Part shown: piece after piece, positions 17,989 to 27,503 of the stretch
Layout of the letters: every line of letters begins with the position of its first letter
Position numbering within the stretch: position 1 is the first letter of the stretch
Assembly: GCA_015075515.1 (NCBI GenBank)
Contig: JABTUE010000004.1
Span: 543,361 to 607,360, forward strand
Direction of reading: 5' to 3'
DNA length: 64,000 nucleotides
From: Planctomycetota bacterium
GTDB lineage: Bacteria > Planctomycetota > UBA8742 > UBA2392
The notes under the pieces: generated by a model
What the model saw: only the letters and a program-made list of their open reading frames with translations
Told to the model about the DNA's origin: nothing
Database searches by the model: none
Made by a program: the position numbers and the translations under genes

Positions 17989-19164
17989 GTGTCACTTGTT
18001 CTGATTGCTGACGACGACCAGGCCACGCGCAAACAGCTTGCCGACGTGCTGGAAAAAGCCGGTCACCGCGTAATCGAGGCCGGCACCGCGCGCGACACAC
18101 TGTTGCAGGCCCAGGACCACGAACCCGACCTGATCCTTCTGGACATCCGGCTGCCGGACCGCGACGCGCTGGAATTGCTCGAGGAAATCCGCAGTGAACA
18201 GAACCTGGTGCGCACGCCGATCATGATGATGGCGGCCGAAGCCGACCAGGACTTGCTGATGCGCACGTTCCGCTGGGACATCGTGGATTTCATCCACAAG
18301 CCGTTCAACGTGGAAGTACTGGTGGCCAAAATCGGCGCCCACACGCGACTGAATCTGGCCTACAAGTTCTCGCGCAAGCTCAGCAAAGAAATGTACATGA
18401 GCCGCATTGAGCGCCTGGAGCGCCAGGTGACGGCCAGCGAAGACGAACTGAGCGAGGCCGAGCGCCACTTCACCTGGATGCAGCCCAAACCCCCGCAGAT
18501 CGAAGGCTACCGCATCGAGGTCAGCTATCGGCCCTTTGGCCGTCTGGGCGGCGACTTTTACGATTTTGTCTGGCTGGATCGCGACAACCTGGCCGTGGTC
18601 ATTGGCGATGTCTCGGGCCACGGGGTCCAGGCCGCCATTCTGCAGACCATGGCGCGCAAACTGATCAGCCTGGCCCTGCGCACCGAACAGGGCCACCTGC
18701 ACAAGGCAGTGGCCTTTGCCAACCGAGAACTGACCAACGACCTGCCGCCGGGCAGTTTCGTGGCGGCGGCCTTTGGCGTGCTGAACACAACGCGCCATGA
18801 GTGGCGCCATGTGCGCTGCGGCGTACCCTATCCGATGTGGATTAAAAACAGTGATTGCGAGCCGCTGGTGACCGCGGGCGGGCCGTTGGGCCTTTCCAAG
18901 AAGGCCGACTGGCACAACCAGGTGGGCGATTACGGGCTGATCCTTGAGCCCGGTCAGAGCGTGCTGATGCTTTCTGACGGCATCATTGAGGCCTACGTGG
19001 ACGACGAAAAGAAGAAGCAATTTGACGTCGAGGGTGTGGTTAAAGCCGTTAAGGAAACCCCTGCGGGCGGCGCGATCGTGAGTACAATCTACAGCGCCGC
19101 GGATCTGGACCACCGCGCCGATGACGATTGCACGATGATCTGCATTTCAAGGCTGCCCGTCTGA
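17989..19164 (+). CDS. Response regulator with SpoIIE/RsbU-type PP2C phosphatase output
   Basis: The start is a GTG at 17989 preceded by GGGGAG; the protein has 391 residues. Residues 1-115 are a receiver domain: acidic pocket DDD (8-10), phospho-acceptor Asp52 in LILLDIRLP, and Lys104 in IHKPF. A short coiled linker (about 125-160) leads to a PP2C domain of the SpoIIE/RsbU class (about 165-388) with GGDFYD, GDVSGHG and SDGIIE metal-binding motifs. Such proteins dephosphorylate anti-sigma-factor antagonists in partner-switching pathways; here phosphorylation of the receiver would control the phosphatase. The target antagonist and kinase are not in this window. A paralogue follows after two bases. 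Confidence 0.9.
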   Translation: MSLVLIADDDQATRKQLADVLEKAGHRVIEAGTARDTLLQAQDHEPDLILLDIRLPDRDALELLEEIRSEQNLVRTPIMMMAAEADQDLLMRTFRWDIVDFIHKPFNVEVLVAKIGAHTRLNLAYKFSRKLSKEMYMSRIERLERQVTASEDELSEAERHFTWMQPKPPQIEGYRIEVSYRPFGRLGGDFYDFVWLDRDNLAVVIGDVSGHGVQAAILQTMARKLISLALRTEQGHLHKAVAFANRELTNDLPPGSFVAAAFGVLNTTRHEWRHVRCGVPYPMWIKNSDCEPLVTAGGPLGLSKKADWHNQVGDYGLILEPGQSVLMLSDGIIEAYVDDEKKKQFDVEGVVKAVKETPAGGAIVSTIYSAADLDHRADDDCTMICISRLPV

Positions 19165-19166
19165 GC

Positions 19167-20402
19167 ATGGCGTACATTCTGCTGATTGAAAGCGATGCGG
19201 AACTGCGCGAACAGATTCGCGACAAGCTGGCCGGTGCGGGCCACGAAGTCAGCGCCGTTGAGGGCAGCGACGAGGCCCGCAAGTCCTCCACCGGTCGCGC
19301 ACCCGAGTTGATTCTTAGCGACCAGAAACTGGGCGACGCCGACAACGACTTTCTGGCCAACCTGGCCAAAGATCGCCGGCTGGCCCGTGTGCCTGTAGTG
19401 CTGCTGGTGGATCCCAAGGATGCCGGCACGGCCCTCAGCGCCTACCAGTGCGACATCTTTGCCGTGATCAAAAAACCCGTGGACCTTGACCATCTGGCGC
19501 TGCAGACCGAAACCGTGCTGCGCCAGACCACCCGCCAGAAACAAAGCCGCCGGCGCGAACGCTCGGAACTGCGCAGCCAGATCATGCGCCTGGAGCGCGA
19601 AATGCGCGCCACCACGCTGGATCTTACCGACGCAGCCCAGAACTTCATTACCATGCTGGCCTCGCCGCCATCGCCGCCGGGCGTGCGGATTGACGTGCAT
19701 TACAACCCCACGGGCGGCTTTGTCGGCGGCGATTTTTACGACTTCTTCTGGCTTGACCAGCGCCGGCTGTGCACCGTGGTGGGCGATGTTTCCGGCCACG
19801 GCATCCAGGCCGCGGTGATCCAGTCCATGGCGCGCAAGGTCATCAGCATCGGCATGCGCATCCACAACGGCGATCTGCGGGCGGGCCTGAAATTTGCCAA
19901 CGATGAACTGGCTGACGACATCCCCAACGGCAAGTTTGTAGCCACGCTTGTGGGTGTGCTCGACGTGGTCAGCGGACAGTGGCAGCACGCCCGCTGCGGC
20001 ATCCCTCACCCGGTGTTTGTCCTGCCTGACGGCACACGCCAGGACGTGCTGACGGCCGGCGTGGCACTTGGCCTGCGCCGCACCGCTGACTGGGCCAACG
20101 CCATCGAAGTGCATTCGGCCCAGCTTCAGCCTGAGTCGCGCGTGGTGATGTTCACCGACGGCATCATTGAGTGCCAGCAGGATGACGGCGAAGAGTTCGA
20201 CTACAAGGGCGTGCACAAGGTGCTTGAGCGTGCCAAACTCGACGACAACGTGCCCGAATTGATCCGCCAGGCCGCCCAGGCCGGCCACCGCGCCGTGGAC
20301 GACGTTCTGATCATCTGCATCACACGTGAAGGCGAAGCTGCCCAGAGCCTGGGTGCTCTCAACGCCGTCGAAGAAGACGACTTCACAACATTCGAAACCT
20401 GA
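19167..20402 (+). CDS. Second response regulator-SpoIIE phosphatase (paralogue)
   Basis: I choose the ATG at 19167, two bases after the previous stop, because the receiver domain starts there (MAYILLIESD); an upstream in-frame start at 19128 would overlap. The protein has 411 residues. Receiver: acidic residues at 8-10, phospho-acceptor Asp52 in LILSDQKLGD, and Lys103 in VIKKPVD. PP2C domain: GGDFYD, GDVSGHG, FTDGIIE. It has the same layout as the gene before it, but its receiver is more divergent (the usual DDD pocket is ESD). The two may form a heterodimer or respond to different kinases on one output. A C-terminal tail rich in Glu and Thr follows the phosphatase. Confidence 0.88.
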   Translation: MAYILLIESDAELREQIRDKLAGAGHEVSAVEGSDEARKSSTGRAPELILSDQKLGDADNDFLANLAKDRRLARVPVVLLVDPKDAGTALSAYQCDIFAVIKKPVDLDHLALQTETVLRQTTRQKQSRRRERSELRSQIMRLEREMRATTLDLTDAAQNFITMLASPPSPPGVRIDVHYNPTGGFVGGDFYDFFWLDQRRLCTVVGDVSGHGIQAAVIQSMARKVISIGMRIHNGDLRAGLKFANDELADDIPNGKFVATLVGVLDVVSGQWQHARCGIPHPVFVLPDGTRQDVLTAGVALGLRRTADWANAIEVHSAQLQPESRVVMFTDGIIECQQDDGEEFDYKGVHKVLERAKLDDNVPELIRQAAQAGHRAVDDVLIICITREGEAAQSLGALNAVEEDDFTTFET

Positions 20403-20437
20403 GCCCGGTCATGCTCCATTGGCGCGGGCGGTTTTGC

Positions 20438-20466
20438 TTGACGATGTGCTCAATGGCACATATGCT
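20438..20466 (+). promoter_or_regulatory. Sigma70-like promoter of the Ig-like repeat gene
   Basis: TTGACG (20438-20443), a 17-base spacer and TATGCT (20461-20466). It lies about 105 bases before the ATG at 20571, in the gap after the phosphatase gene. Confidence 0.5.
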
Positions 20467-20570
20467 TGGGCCATTCGTTACAACCATACGGCAGTTGTTG
20501 CGTCACTGGAATACGCCGTGGGGGCCCGGTCCAGAGGATGAGTGTTTTCTATTGGATCGGAGGAGAGCCC

Positions 20571-23216
20571 ATGCGTTTCCCCTTGTTTGCGGCCGTGCTG
20601 CTGGCCGCGCTGTTCGTGGCATCAAGCCTTGAAGCCCAGGCCTTCACCATCCTTGGCCCGGGCGCAAACAACCCCCTGGCGGCCAACGTGGCGCCGGGCA
20701 CCAATAACCACAGTTGCATCCAGTTTCAGCTTGTGCGGAATACAGGCAGTACCACGCTGACACAGGTTGTAGCAGGCAACAACGGCACAGCGACATCTTC
20801 CGATTACACCCAGGCACGGCTCTACCATGATGTAAACGCCAACGGCGTGTTTGACGCCGGCGACACGCAGCTCAGTTCTGCCTCGGGCAGCTTTCCACTG
20901 ACTTTTGCCATCGCTTCGACAGTCACGATTGATACCACGGCCAAAGCGTTCATCATTGTGGTGGATGTCGCCACTGGTGCCACAGCAGGCCGCACGTTCA
21001 CTCTGACCGTGGCAACCACGGGCATCACCGTAGCGGCGGGAACGGTACAGGGCGTAACCGTCACCGGCGGCGCCCAGACCGTTTCGGGAGCGGCCACCGT
21101 CGGTCCCGAAATTGACGTTCAGCGCCCGGCTGGCACGTCCATCCCCAGCGGCATGGGCAGCATTGATAACGTCGGCGCCTTGCCCATTGGCACGGGAACT
21201 GGTGTCACCTGGACGATCGCCAACACCGGAACCACCGATCTGACCCTGACCGGAACGCCGCCGGTGGCTCTGAGCAATGACTTCGGCCTTAGTAGCGTGT
21301 CGGTTACAACCCAGCCGACAACACCGATATCGGGCCCATCGGGCAGCACAACGTTCACGATCACAATTAACCCCAGCGCCGCGAACTGGGGTTTCCGTAT
21401 CTCCATTGCCAACAACGACAGCAATGAGAATCCCTATATCTTCAACGTAACCGGCACCGGAACCTCGACCAGCGCCACCCAGCTTGTAGTGACAACCCAG
21501 CCCGGTAACGGCACTGGCGGGTTGCCGCTGAATCCCCAGCCTGTGGTTGAAGCCCGCAACCCGGGCGGCACGGTAGACACATCCTTCAACGGGGTGGTAA
21601 CAGCCGCGATCACCACCGGCACCGGCACGACGGGCGCAACTATTGTGACCGGAGCGTCCGTCAACGCTGTCAACGGCGTGGCCACGTTTACCAGTCTTGC
21701 GATTGATCTGGCCGGCACCGGCTACACCCTGACCTTTACCTCCGGGGCGCTGACACCAGCTGTGTCAGGAACGTTCAACGTTACCGTCGGGCCGGCGGCC
21801 ATGCTTGTGGTGACAACCCAGCCCGGCAACGGCACCGGCGGTCTGCCGCTGAACCCGCAACCGGTCGTGCAGGTGCGAGACGCCGGCGGCAACCTGGTCA
21901 CCAGCAGCAGCGCCACCGTAAATGCGGCCATCACCAGCGGCACCGGCACCACCGGCGCGACAATCGTGGCCGGCGGTACGACTAACGCCTCTGGCGGAGT
22001 GGCCACGTTCAGCGGCCTGGCGATTGACCTGGCCGGTACCGGCTACACCCTGACCTTTTCGTCCACGGGCCTGACGAATGCCGTTTCAGGGACGTTTAAC
22101 GTGACACTCGGCCCGGCGGCAGCGTTGCGCATGGTGACTCAACCCGGCGGTGCGGTTATGGGGGCGGCCTTTGTAACCCAGCCCCAGGTCGAGGTGGTGG
22201 ACGCAGGCGGCAACCGCGTGACTTCCAGCAGTGCCAGCGTGGCCGCCGCCATTACCACAGGCACCGGCACCACCGGCGCGACGCTAAGCGGTACGACACC
22301 GGTCAATGCGACGGCCGGCCTGGCCAGCTTCACCAACCTGAGCATCAATCTGTCCGGCACGGGCTACACCCTTTCGTTCACATCCACCAGTTTGACCGGC
22401 ACAGTCAGCGCACCGTTCAACGTGGCTGGTACACCGGCGCAACTGGGAATGGCGACTCAGCCGGGCGGGGCCGTGGTCAACACGCCATTCTTGACCCAGC
22501 CCGTGGTGGAAATCCGCGACAGCGCGGGCACGGTGATCGCGACGGACAACACCACCCAGGTCACGGTCACCATCGCCACCGGCACCGGCGCGTTCACTGG
22601 CGGCAGCACAACCACACGCACGGCCGTCAATGGCGTTGTGACGTTCACGAACCTGGCCATTGATACCGCCGGCCTGGGGTTCAGCCTGTCGTTTGCCGAC
22701 ACGGGCGCGACACTGACCGGCGTAACCAGCGCGACCTTTGCCGTGGCCGGCCCTGCGACGCAGCTTGTGATTGTGACCCAGCCCGGCGGCGCCGCGCCCG
22801 GCGTGGCGTTTACCCAGCAACCGGTTCTTGAGGTTCGCGACGCCAACGGCGTACGCGTCTTCGACGACAACACCACGCAGGTTACGGCCACCATCACGAC
22901 CGGTACCGGCGCCACCGGCGCGATCCTGACCGGCGGCGGACCTGTAACAGCCGTCGGTGGCGTGGTGACGTTTTCGGGCATGAGCATTGATCTGGCCGGC
23001 AGTGGCTACACGCTGGACTTCAGCGACGGCGGCGCTTTGACCGACGCGACTTCGGCGCCTTTCAATGTGGTTTCCGGCAGTGGTGGCGGTGGTGGTGGTG
23101 GCAAGAAAAAGAAGGACGGCTGCTCCACCAGTGAAGGTACCGGCTCAGCCATGATGCTGGCGGCCGCAGCGGCGCTTGCCTTGCTGTTGAGGCGGCGGAT
23201 GCGCCGGCCGGCCTGA
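20571..23216 (+). CDS. Secreted Ig-like repeat protein with C-terminal Cys/TM/Arg sorting tail
   Basis: The ATG at 20571 has GGAGGAGAG upstream; a longer reading from 20466 is unlikely. The protein has 881 residues. A signal peptide (MRFPLFAAVLLAALFVASSLEAQ, split here only by its cleavage after Ala) is followed by a beta-rich domain, then a choice-of-anchor-D-like segment (EIDVQRPAG..., IANTGTTDLTLTG), and then five repeats of about 107 residues. Each repeat carries VTTQPG or ATQPG, GTGTTGA, and IDLAGTGYTL or similar. The C-terminus is a poly-Gly linker, KKKKDGCSTSEG, a hydrophobic helix and RRRMRR, the plan of Myxo- or GlyGly-CTERM-like processing tails. It is expected at the cell surface. 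Confidence 0.82.
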   Translation: MRFPLFAAVLLAALFVASSLEAQAFTILGPGANNPLAANVAPGTNNHSCIQFQLVRNTGSTTLTQVVAGNNGTATSSDYTQARLYHDVNANGVFDAGDTQLSSASGSFPLTFAIASTVTIDTTAKAFIIVVDVATGATAGRTFTLTVATTGITVAAGTVQGVTVTGGAQTVSGAATVGPEIDVQRPAGTSIPSGMGSIDNVGALPIGTGTGVTWTIANTGTTDLTLTGTPPVALSNDFGLSSVSVTTQPTTPISGPSGSTTFTITINPSAANWGFRISIANNDSNENPYIFNVTGTGTSTSATQLVVTTQPGNGTGGLPLNPQPVVEARNPGGTVDTSFNGVVTAAITTGTGTTGATIVTGASVNAVNGVATFTSLAIDLAGTGYTLTFTSGALTPAVSGTFNVTVGPAAMLVVTTQPGNGTGGLPLNPQPVVQVRDAGGNLVTSSSATVNAAITSGTGTTGATIVAGGTTNASGGVATFSGLAIDLAGTGYTLTFSSTGLTNAVSGTFNVTLGPAAALRMVTQPGGAVMGAAFVTQPQVEVVDAGGNRVTSSSASVAAAITTGTGTTGATLSGTTPVNATAGLASFTNLSINLSGTGYTLSFTSTSLTGTVSAPFNVAGTPAQLGMATQPGGAVVNTPFLTQPVVEIRDSAGTVIATDNTTQVTVTIATGTGAFTGGSTTTRTAVNGVVTFTNLAIDTAGLGFSLSFADTGATLTGVTSATFAVAGPATQLVIVTQPGGAAPGVAFTQQPVLEVRDANGVRVFDDNTTQVTATITTGTGATGAILTGGGPVTAVGGVVTFSGMSIDLAGSGYTLDFSDGGALTDATSAPFNVVSGSGGGGGGGKKKKDGCSTSEGTGSAMMLAAAAALALLLRRRMRRPA
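21478..23066 (+). repeat. Five tandem repeats of about 320 bp (Ig-like)
   Basis: Units begin at about 21478, 21799, 22120, 22438 and 22759. The first two are very close at DNA level (TTGPGNGTGG-type start, GTGYTLTF end), the later ones more diverged. Each encodes one beta-sandwich-like domain of the secreted protein. Confidence 0.8.
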
Positions 23217-23231
23217 CCGGTAAGCGGCAAC

Positions 23232-23263
23232 ACACGGGGGCACGGAATACCGTGCCCCCGTGT
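23232..23263 (+). terminator. Intrinsic terminator after the Ig-like repeat gene
   Basis: ACACGGGGGCACGG (23232-23245), loop AATA, CCGTGCCCCCGTGT (23250-23263), a perfect 14-base stem, then TTAATTAC. It lies 15 bases past the stop codon. Confidence 0.8.
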
Positions 23264-23343
23264 TAATTACCGCATACGGGCTTTACGTGATCTTGACCCT
23301 GCCCCGGTATTCTCGGCGCGCCTGTTTGCGATAAGGTCATGCC

Positions 23344-25419
23344 ATGAGCGCCGCCCAGAACATGGATCTGTCCAGTGCCGGCCTGTACATCAACCGGGAA
23401 CTCTCGCTGCTGGAGTTCAACCGCCGCGTGCTGGCCATGGCAGGCGACAGCAACCTGCCGCTGCTGGAACGCATGCGCTTTCTCACCATCTCGTGCAGCA
23501 ACATGGACGAGTTTTTTGAGATCCGCGCCAGCGGCATCAAACAGCAGGCCGAAGCCGGCGTGACCACCGCCGGGCCTGACGGCCTTTCGCCACGCGAGTT
23601 GCTGGCGGCCATCAGTGCCAGCTCTCGCACACTGATCGCCGAGCAATACCGGCTGTTCAACGACGTGCTGATTCCTGAACTGGGGGCTCGCGGCATCCGC
23701 ATTCTGCGACGCGGTGACTGGACGCCCGAACAGGCCCAGTGGGTACGCGCGTTCTTTCTGCGCGAGGTCTACCCGTTGCTGACGCCGATCGGGCTGGACC
23801 CGTCACACCCGTTTCCGAACGTGCTGAACAAGATTCTCAACTTCGTGGTGGTTCTGGACGGAAAGGACGCCTTTGCACGCAAAAGCGGCACGGCCGTGGT
23901 CCAGGCGCCGCGTCTGGTGCCGCGACTGATTCGCCTGCCCGCCGATGTGGCCGGCGGCGGACATGATTTTGTGCTGCTGTCTTCCGTGATTCACGCCAAC
24001 ATCGGCGAGCTTTTTCCGGGCATGGACGTGCGCGGCTGCTATCAGTTCCGCGTGACCCGCAACAGCGATCTGTGGGTGGAAGAAGAAGAAGTTGAAGACC
24101 TGCTGGACGCTGTGCGTTTTGAGTTGCCCCGGCGGCATTACGGCGCCGCAGTGCGGCTTGAAGTCGCTGACAACTGCCCGCCCGAAATCGCACGCTTTCT
24201 TCTGGACCACTTTCACCTGCGCGACGAAGACCTGTACCAGGTCAACGGCCCGGTAAACCTGAACCGCCTGATGGCACTGTACGACCTGGCCGACCGCCCC
24301 GATCTTAAGTTTCCGCCCTTCAAGCCCGGCTTTGCCCGCGCCCTGCCGCCCGGCGCCGACGTGTTCGAGGCGCTGCGCCGCGGCGATGTGCTGCTGCACC
24401 ATCCGTACCAGAGCTTCAGTCCGGTGCTTGAGTTCGTGCGCGCCGCCGCCAAGGACCCCGCCGTGGTCGCCGTCAAGGGCACGCTGTACCGCACCGGCGC
24501 CCACAGCGAAATCGTGGACGCCCTGTTTGACGCCGCCCGCGCCGGCAAGGAAGTCACGGCCGTGGTTGAACTGCGCGCGCGCTTTGACGAGGCCGCGAAC
24601 ATTGACCTGGCCACGCGCCTGAAAAGCGCCGGCGCACACGTTGTCTACGGCGTGGTGGGCTACAAGACCCACGCCAAGATGATGATGGTGATCCGGCGCG
24701 AGGAAGGACAGTTGAAACGCTATGCGCACCTGGGTACAGGCAACTACCACACCGGCACGGCGCGGGCCTACACCGACCTGAGCCTGCTGACAGCCAACGA
24801 ACAGGTCTGCGACGATGTGCAACTGTTGTTCCGCCAGCTTACAAGTCTGGGTGAGGCTCCGAAGCTTCAGCAGTTGTTGCATTCGCCGTTTACGCTCAAT
24901 GACAGCGTGATCGCGCGCATCAACGAACAGGCCGAACTGGCCCGCCAGGGCAAACCCGCGCGAATCCGGGCCAAAATGAACGCCCTGGCTGACCCGGGCG
25001 TGATCAAGGCCCTGTATCTGGCAAGCATCGCCGGCGTGAAGATCGAACTGGTAGTGCGCGGTGTGTGCTGCCTGCGGCCGGGCATGCCCGGTTTGAGCGA
25101 GAACATCACCGTGCGCTCGGTTGTGGGCAGGTTTCTGGAACATTCGCGCGTGTACAGCTTCGGCCCCAACGACGAACTGGTGTACGCCGCCAGCGCCGAC
25201 TGGATGCAGCGCAACCTGTTCCGGCGCGTTGAAACGTGCTTTCCGATCCTTGACCCCGGCCTGCGCGCGCGGGTGATCGAGGAATGCCTTGACATCCCGC
25301 TGGCCGACAACATACAGGCTTGGCAGCTCCAGCCCGACGGAACCTGGGTGCGCGTGCAGCCCGGCGACCAGCCGCCACGGTCGTCCCAGGAAATCCTCAT
25401 GGCCCGGCTGGGCGGCTGA
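23344..25419 (+). CDS. ppk1: Polyphosphate kinase 1
   Basis: This 691-residue protein is a full-length PPK1, which reversibly transfers the terminal phosphate of ATP to polyphosphate. N-terminal domain: YINRELSLLEFNRRVL and SCSNMDEFFEIRASG. The autophosphorylated histidine lies in YKTHAKMM, followed by YAHLGTGNYHTGTARAYTD. The second conserved histidine is in VVGRFLEHSRVY, and SADWMQRNLFRRVE is the C-terminal family signature. AAGG precedes the ATG by eight bases. The exopolyphosphatase-family gene starts 8 bases after the stop, so synthesis and breakdown are probably expressed together. Confidence 0.96.
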   Translation: MSAAQNMDLSSAGLYINRELSLLEFNRRVLAMAGDSNLPLLERMRFLTISCSNMDEFFEIRASGIKQQAEAGVTTAGPDGLSPRELLAAISASSRTLIAEQYRLFNDVLIPELGARGIRILRRGDWTPEQAQWVRAFFLREVYPLLTPIGLDPSHPFPNVLNKILNFVVVLDGKDAFARKSGTAVVQAPRLVPRLIRLPADVAGGGHDFVLLSSVIHANIGELFPGMDVRGCYQFRVTRNSDLWVEEEEVEDLLDAVRFELPRRHYGAAVRLEVADNCPPEIARFLLDHFHLRDEDLYQVNGPVNLNRLMALYDLADRPDLKFPPFKPGFARALPPGADVFEALRRGDVLLHHPYQSFSPVLEFVRAAAKDPAVVAVKGTLYRTGAHSEIVDALFDAARAGKEVTAVVELRARFDEAANIDLATRLKSAGAHVVYGVVGYKTHAKMMMVIRREEGQLKRYAHLGTGNYHTGTARAYTDLSLLTANEQVCDDVQLLFRQLTSLGEAPKLQQLLHSPFTLNDSVIARINEQAELARQGKPARIRAKMNALADPGVIKALYLASIAGVKIELVVRGVCCLRPGMPGLSENITVRSVVGRFLEHSRVYSFGPNDELVYAASADWMQRNLFRRVETCFPILDPGLRARVIEECLDIPLADNIQAWQLQPDGTWVRVQPGDQPPRSSQEILMARLGG

Positions 25420-25427
25420 GGCCCCGC

Positions 25428-26960
25428 GTGCGACTGGCGTCCATTGATATCGGCTCGAACTCCGTGCACATGATCGTGGCGGATGTTACCGGGCCAAATT
25501 CGTTTTATGTGATTGACCGCGAACGCGAACGCGTCAAGCTTGGCGCCGGCGCCTTCCGCACCGGCCGGTTGCGGCCAGAAGCCATGTCAGCCGCGCTGGA
25601 TGCCCTGAAGCGCTTTTCGCTGCTGTGCCGCCGCCTGGGCGTGTCACGCATTTACGCCGTGGCCACCAGTGCCGTGCGCGAGGCTGCCAATGGCCGCCAG
25701 TTCCTTGAACAGGTACGCCGCCGCACGGGGATCAACGCCCGAGTCATCAGCGGTCGTGAAGAAGCTGAACTGATCTACCGCGGCATCCGTCACGCCGCGG
25801 ACATTGAAAACCGCAATGCCCTGATGCTTGATCTCGGCGGCGGCAGCCTTGAAATCATGTACGGCAATGCCGCGCGGCTGATCATCGCCAAAAGTCTGCC
25901 GCTGGGCGTACAACGCCTGCGCGACCACTTCGGCGCCCAGGACCCCTTGCCGCGCAAACAGCGCAACGCGTTGCTCAAACATATCCGCCGCACCGCGGGC
26001 CCGGTAATCCGTCAGGCACGCCGACGCGGGATTGATCTGGTGTTGTGTACCTCGGGCACCCACATGACACTGGGGCTTTGCTGCCTGCGACTGCGCGGGC
26101 GCGACCCCTGGGGTGCGCTGAATGGCTATCTTATCCGGGCGTCGGAACTGCGCGACCTGCACGCCACGCTGATGGACACCGATGCGGCCGGCCGCACGCG
26201 CCTGCCAGGCATTGACGAACGCCGCGCCGACACCATCCACTTCGGATCAGCAGTACTGACCACCGTGCTGGAGCTTGCCGACGCCCGCGTGTTTCAACTG
26301 TGTGGCGCGTCGCTGCGCGAGGGGCTGCTGCTTCAGCAGATTGAGCGCCGGCGCGGGGAACGTTTTGAATCCGGCGTGCACCTGCAAAGCGCGCTCGAAC
26401 TTGTGCAACGCGCCGGCGGCGACACCGCGCGTTCTCGCCACGTGGCCAACCTTGCATTGGCGCTGTTTGACGGTTCTCGACGCGCTCACAACCTTTCGCC
26501 GCGCCATCGCCAGCTTCTGGAGACCGCCGCGCTGCTGGAAGATCTGGGCCGCGCCTTTCACCTTCAGGACCGCGAGCATCTGGCCTACCAGTTGATCCGC
26601 GGCGGCGGGCTGCGCGGTCTGACAGATATTGAACTTGAAATTGTCGGCCTGGCGGCGCGCTATTCGCGCGGCGGCACACCCAAGGCCCGCCACCGCCACT
26701 TCTCCGAAATTGACCCCGACAGCCAGCATGTGGTGCGTGTGCTGGCCGGCATTCTGCGCGTGGCAGACGGGCTTGACCGCGGGCGTGCCGGCGTCGTGCG
26801 TGCTGTGCGCTGCCGCATGGGCGACGGCAAACTGCATGTGTCGCTGGTGACGCGCGGCGACGCCAGCCTGGAAGTCCACGCCGCGCGCAAGGCCGCCAAG
26901 CTTTTTTCACAGGCGATTGACCTTGAAATTCTGATCAACGGCGAATCGGGTCGGGATTGA
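25428..26960 (+). CDS. ppx: Ppx/GppA exopolyphosphatase family protein
   Basis: The GTG at 25428 starts the family directly with the ASKHA phosphate motif LASIDIGSNSVHMIV; the longer frame from 25320 would overlap ppk1. The protein has 510 residues. Further markers are ATSAVREAANG, the catalytic-Glu region SGREEAELIYRG, and DLGGGSLEIM. From about residue 310 a C-terminal HD-like helical domain follows, but its usual His-Asp pair is replaced (LLEDLGRAFHL). It hydrolyses terminal phosphate from polyphosphate or pppGpp; substrate choice cannot be told from sequence. It is coupled to ppk1. Confidence 0.9.
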   Translation: MRLASIDIGSNSVHMIVADVTGPNSFYVIDRERERVKLGAGAFRTGRLRPEAMSAALDALKRFSLLCRRLGVSRIYAVATSAVREAANGRQFLEQVRRRTGINARVISGREEAELIYRGIRHAADIENRNALMLDLGGGSLEIMYGNAARLIIAKSLPLGVQRLRDHFGAQDPLPRKQRNALLKHIRRTAGPVIRQARRRGIDLVLCTSGTHMTLGLCCLRLRGRDPWGALNGYLIRASELRDLHATLMDTDAAGRTRLPGIDERRADTIHFGSAVLTTVLELADARVFQLCGASLREGLLLQQIERRRGERFESGVHLQSALELVQRAGGDTARSRHVANLALALFDGSRRAHNLSPRHRQLLETAALLEDLGRAFHLQDREHLAYQLIRGGGLRGLTDIELEIVGLAARYSRGGTPKARHRHFSEIDPDSQHVVRVLAGILRVADGLDRGRAGVVRAVRCRMGDGKLHVSLVTRGDASLEVHAARKAAKLFSQAIDLEILINGESGRD

Positions 26961-26969
26961 ACCCGCGTG

Positions 26970-27401
26970 TCAAGTCGTGGCTTCGTCAGGCGCCGCCGGC
27001 GGCCGCACATGGATTTCTTCGGCAATTGCCCCGTCTTCGGTGTGGGTAATGACCCAGGCTTCGCCTTCGCTGCGGGCCAGTGTCATGGCGAACTCGATCG
27101 CCTCGGCCTGGGTTTCCAGCACGCGGTTAGGCTTGGCCCGCCCCTGCTTGAGTACGCTCCAGCGTCCGTCGTTCTTGCGCAGCATCACGTGGTAGATGAT
27201 ACGGTCGGCAGACTTGGCCGGCCCCGACGCGGGTGCCGGCGCGGTCGCGGCCTGCTGGGTTTCGCCATCGGGCACATCGGTATGATCCGGGCCGTCATCA
27301 TCGTCGGCAATGGGAGGCAAGGCGGGCTTAAGCACGCGCGGCGCGGCAGGTTCGCGGCCGAAGGTCTTGAGAAATATCTGGCGGGCATAGTCACCGGACA
27401 T
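26970..27401 (-). CDS. DUF2188-containing protein
   Basis: The ATG at 27401 follows GGAGAA at good spacing, giving 143 residues; the frame is open further upstream but without a likely start. The first 70 residues are Pro/Ala/Asp-rich and probably disordered (PPIADDDDGPDH). The C-terminal 65 residues (YHVMLRKNDGRWSVLKQG..., EAIEFAMTLARSEGEAWVI) match the small DUF2188 fold, a beta-strand/helix unit of unknown function. It is convergent with ppx, with 9 bases between the stops. Confidence 0.72.
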   Translation of the reverse strand: MSGDYARQIFLKTFGREPAAPRVLKPALPPIADDDDGPDHTDVPDGETQQAATAPAPASGPAKSADRIIYHVMLRKNDGRWSVLKQGRAKPNRVLETQAEAIEFAMTLARSEGEAWVITHTEDGAIAEEIHVRPPAAPDEATT

Positions 27402-27462
27402 GGTGTTCTCCGCTGCTATTTTGCCCGACAACGGGCGCGCCGTCACGGGTCCACAACACACA

Positions 27463-27489
27463 ACGACCCCGCCACCTGGGCGGGGTCGT
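27463..27489 (-). terminator. Intrinsic terminator after the CAP-domain gene
   Basis: ACGACCCCGCC (27463-27473) pairs with GGCGGGGTCGT (27479-27489), loop ACCTG. On the minus strand a T/G-rich stretch (GTTGTGTGTTGT) follows. Confidence 0.75.
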
Positions 27490-27503
27490 GCGGATACATG
27501 CAT

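Noticed and set aside
19089..20288. Minus-strand ORF of 399 codons
   Set aside because: Opposite the second REC-SpoIIE phosphatase gene, which carries all phosphatase motifs.
23803..25143. Minus-strand ORF of 446 codons
   Set aside because: Opposite ppk1; the composition (His, Val, Gln, Ala) is that of a shadow.
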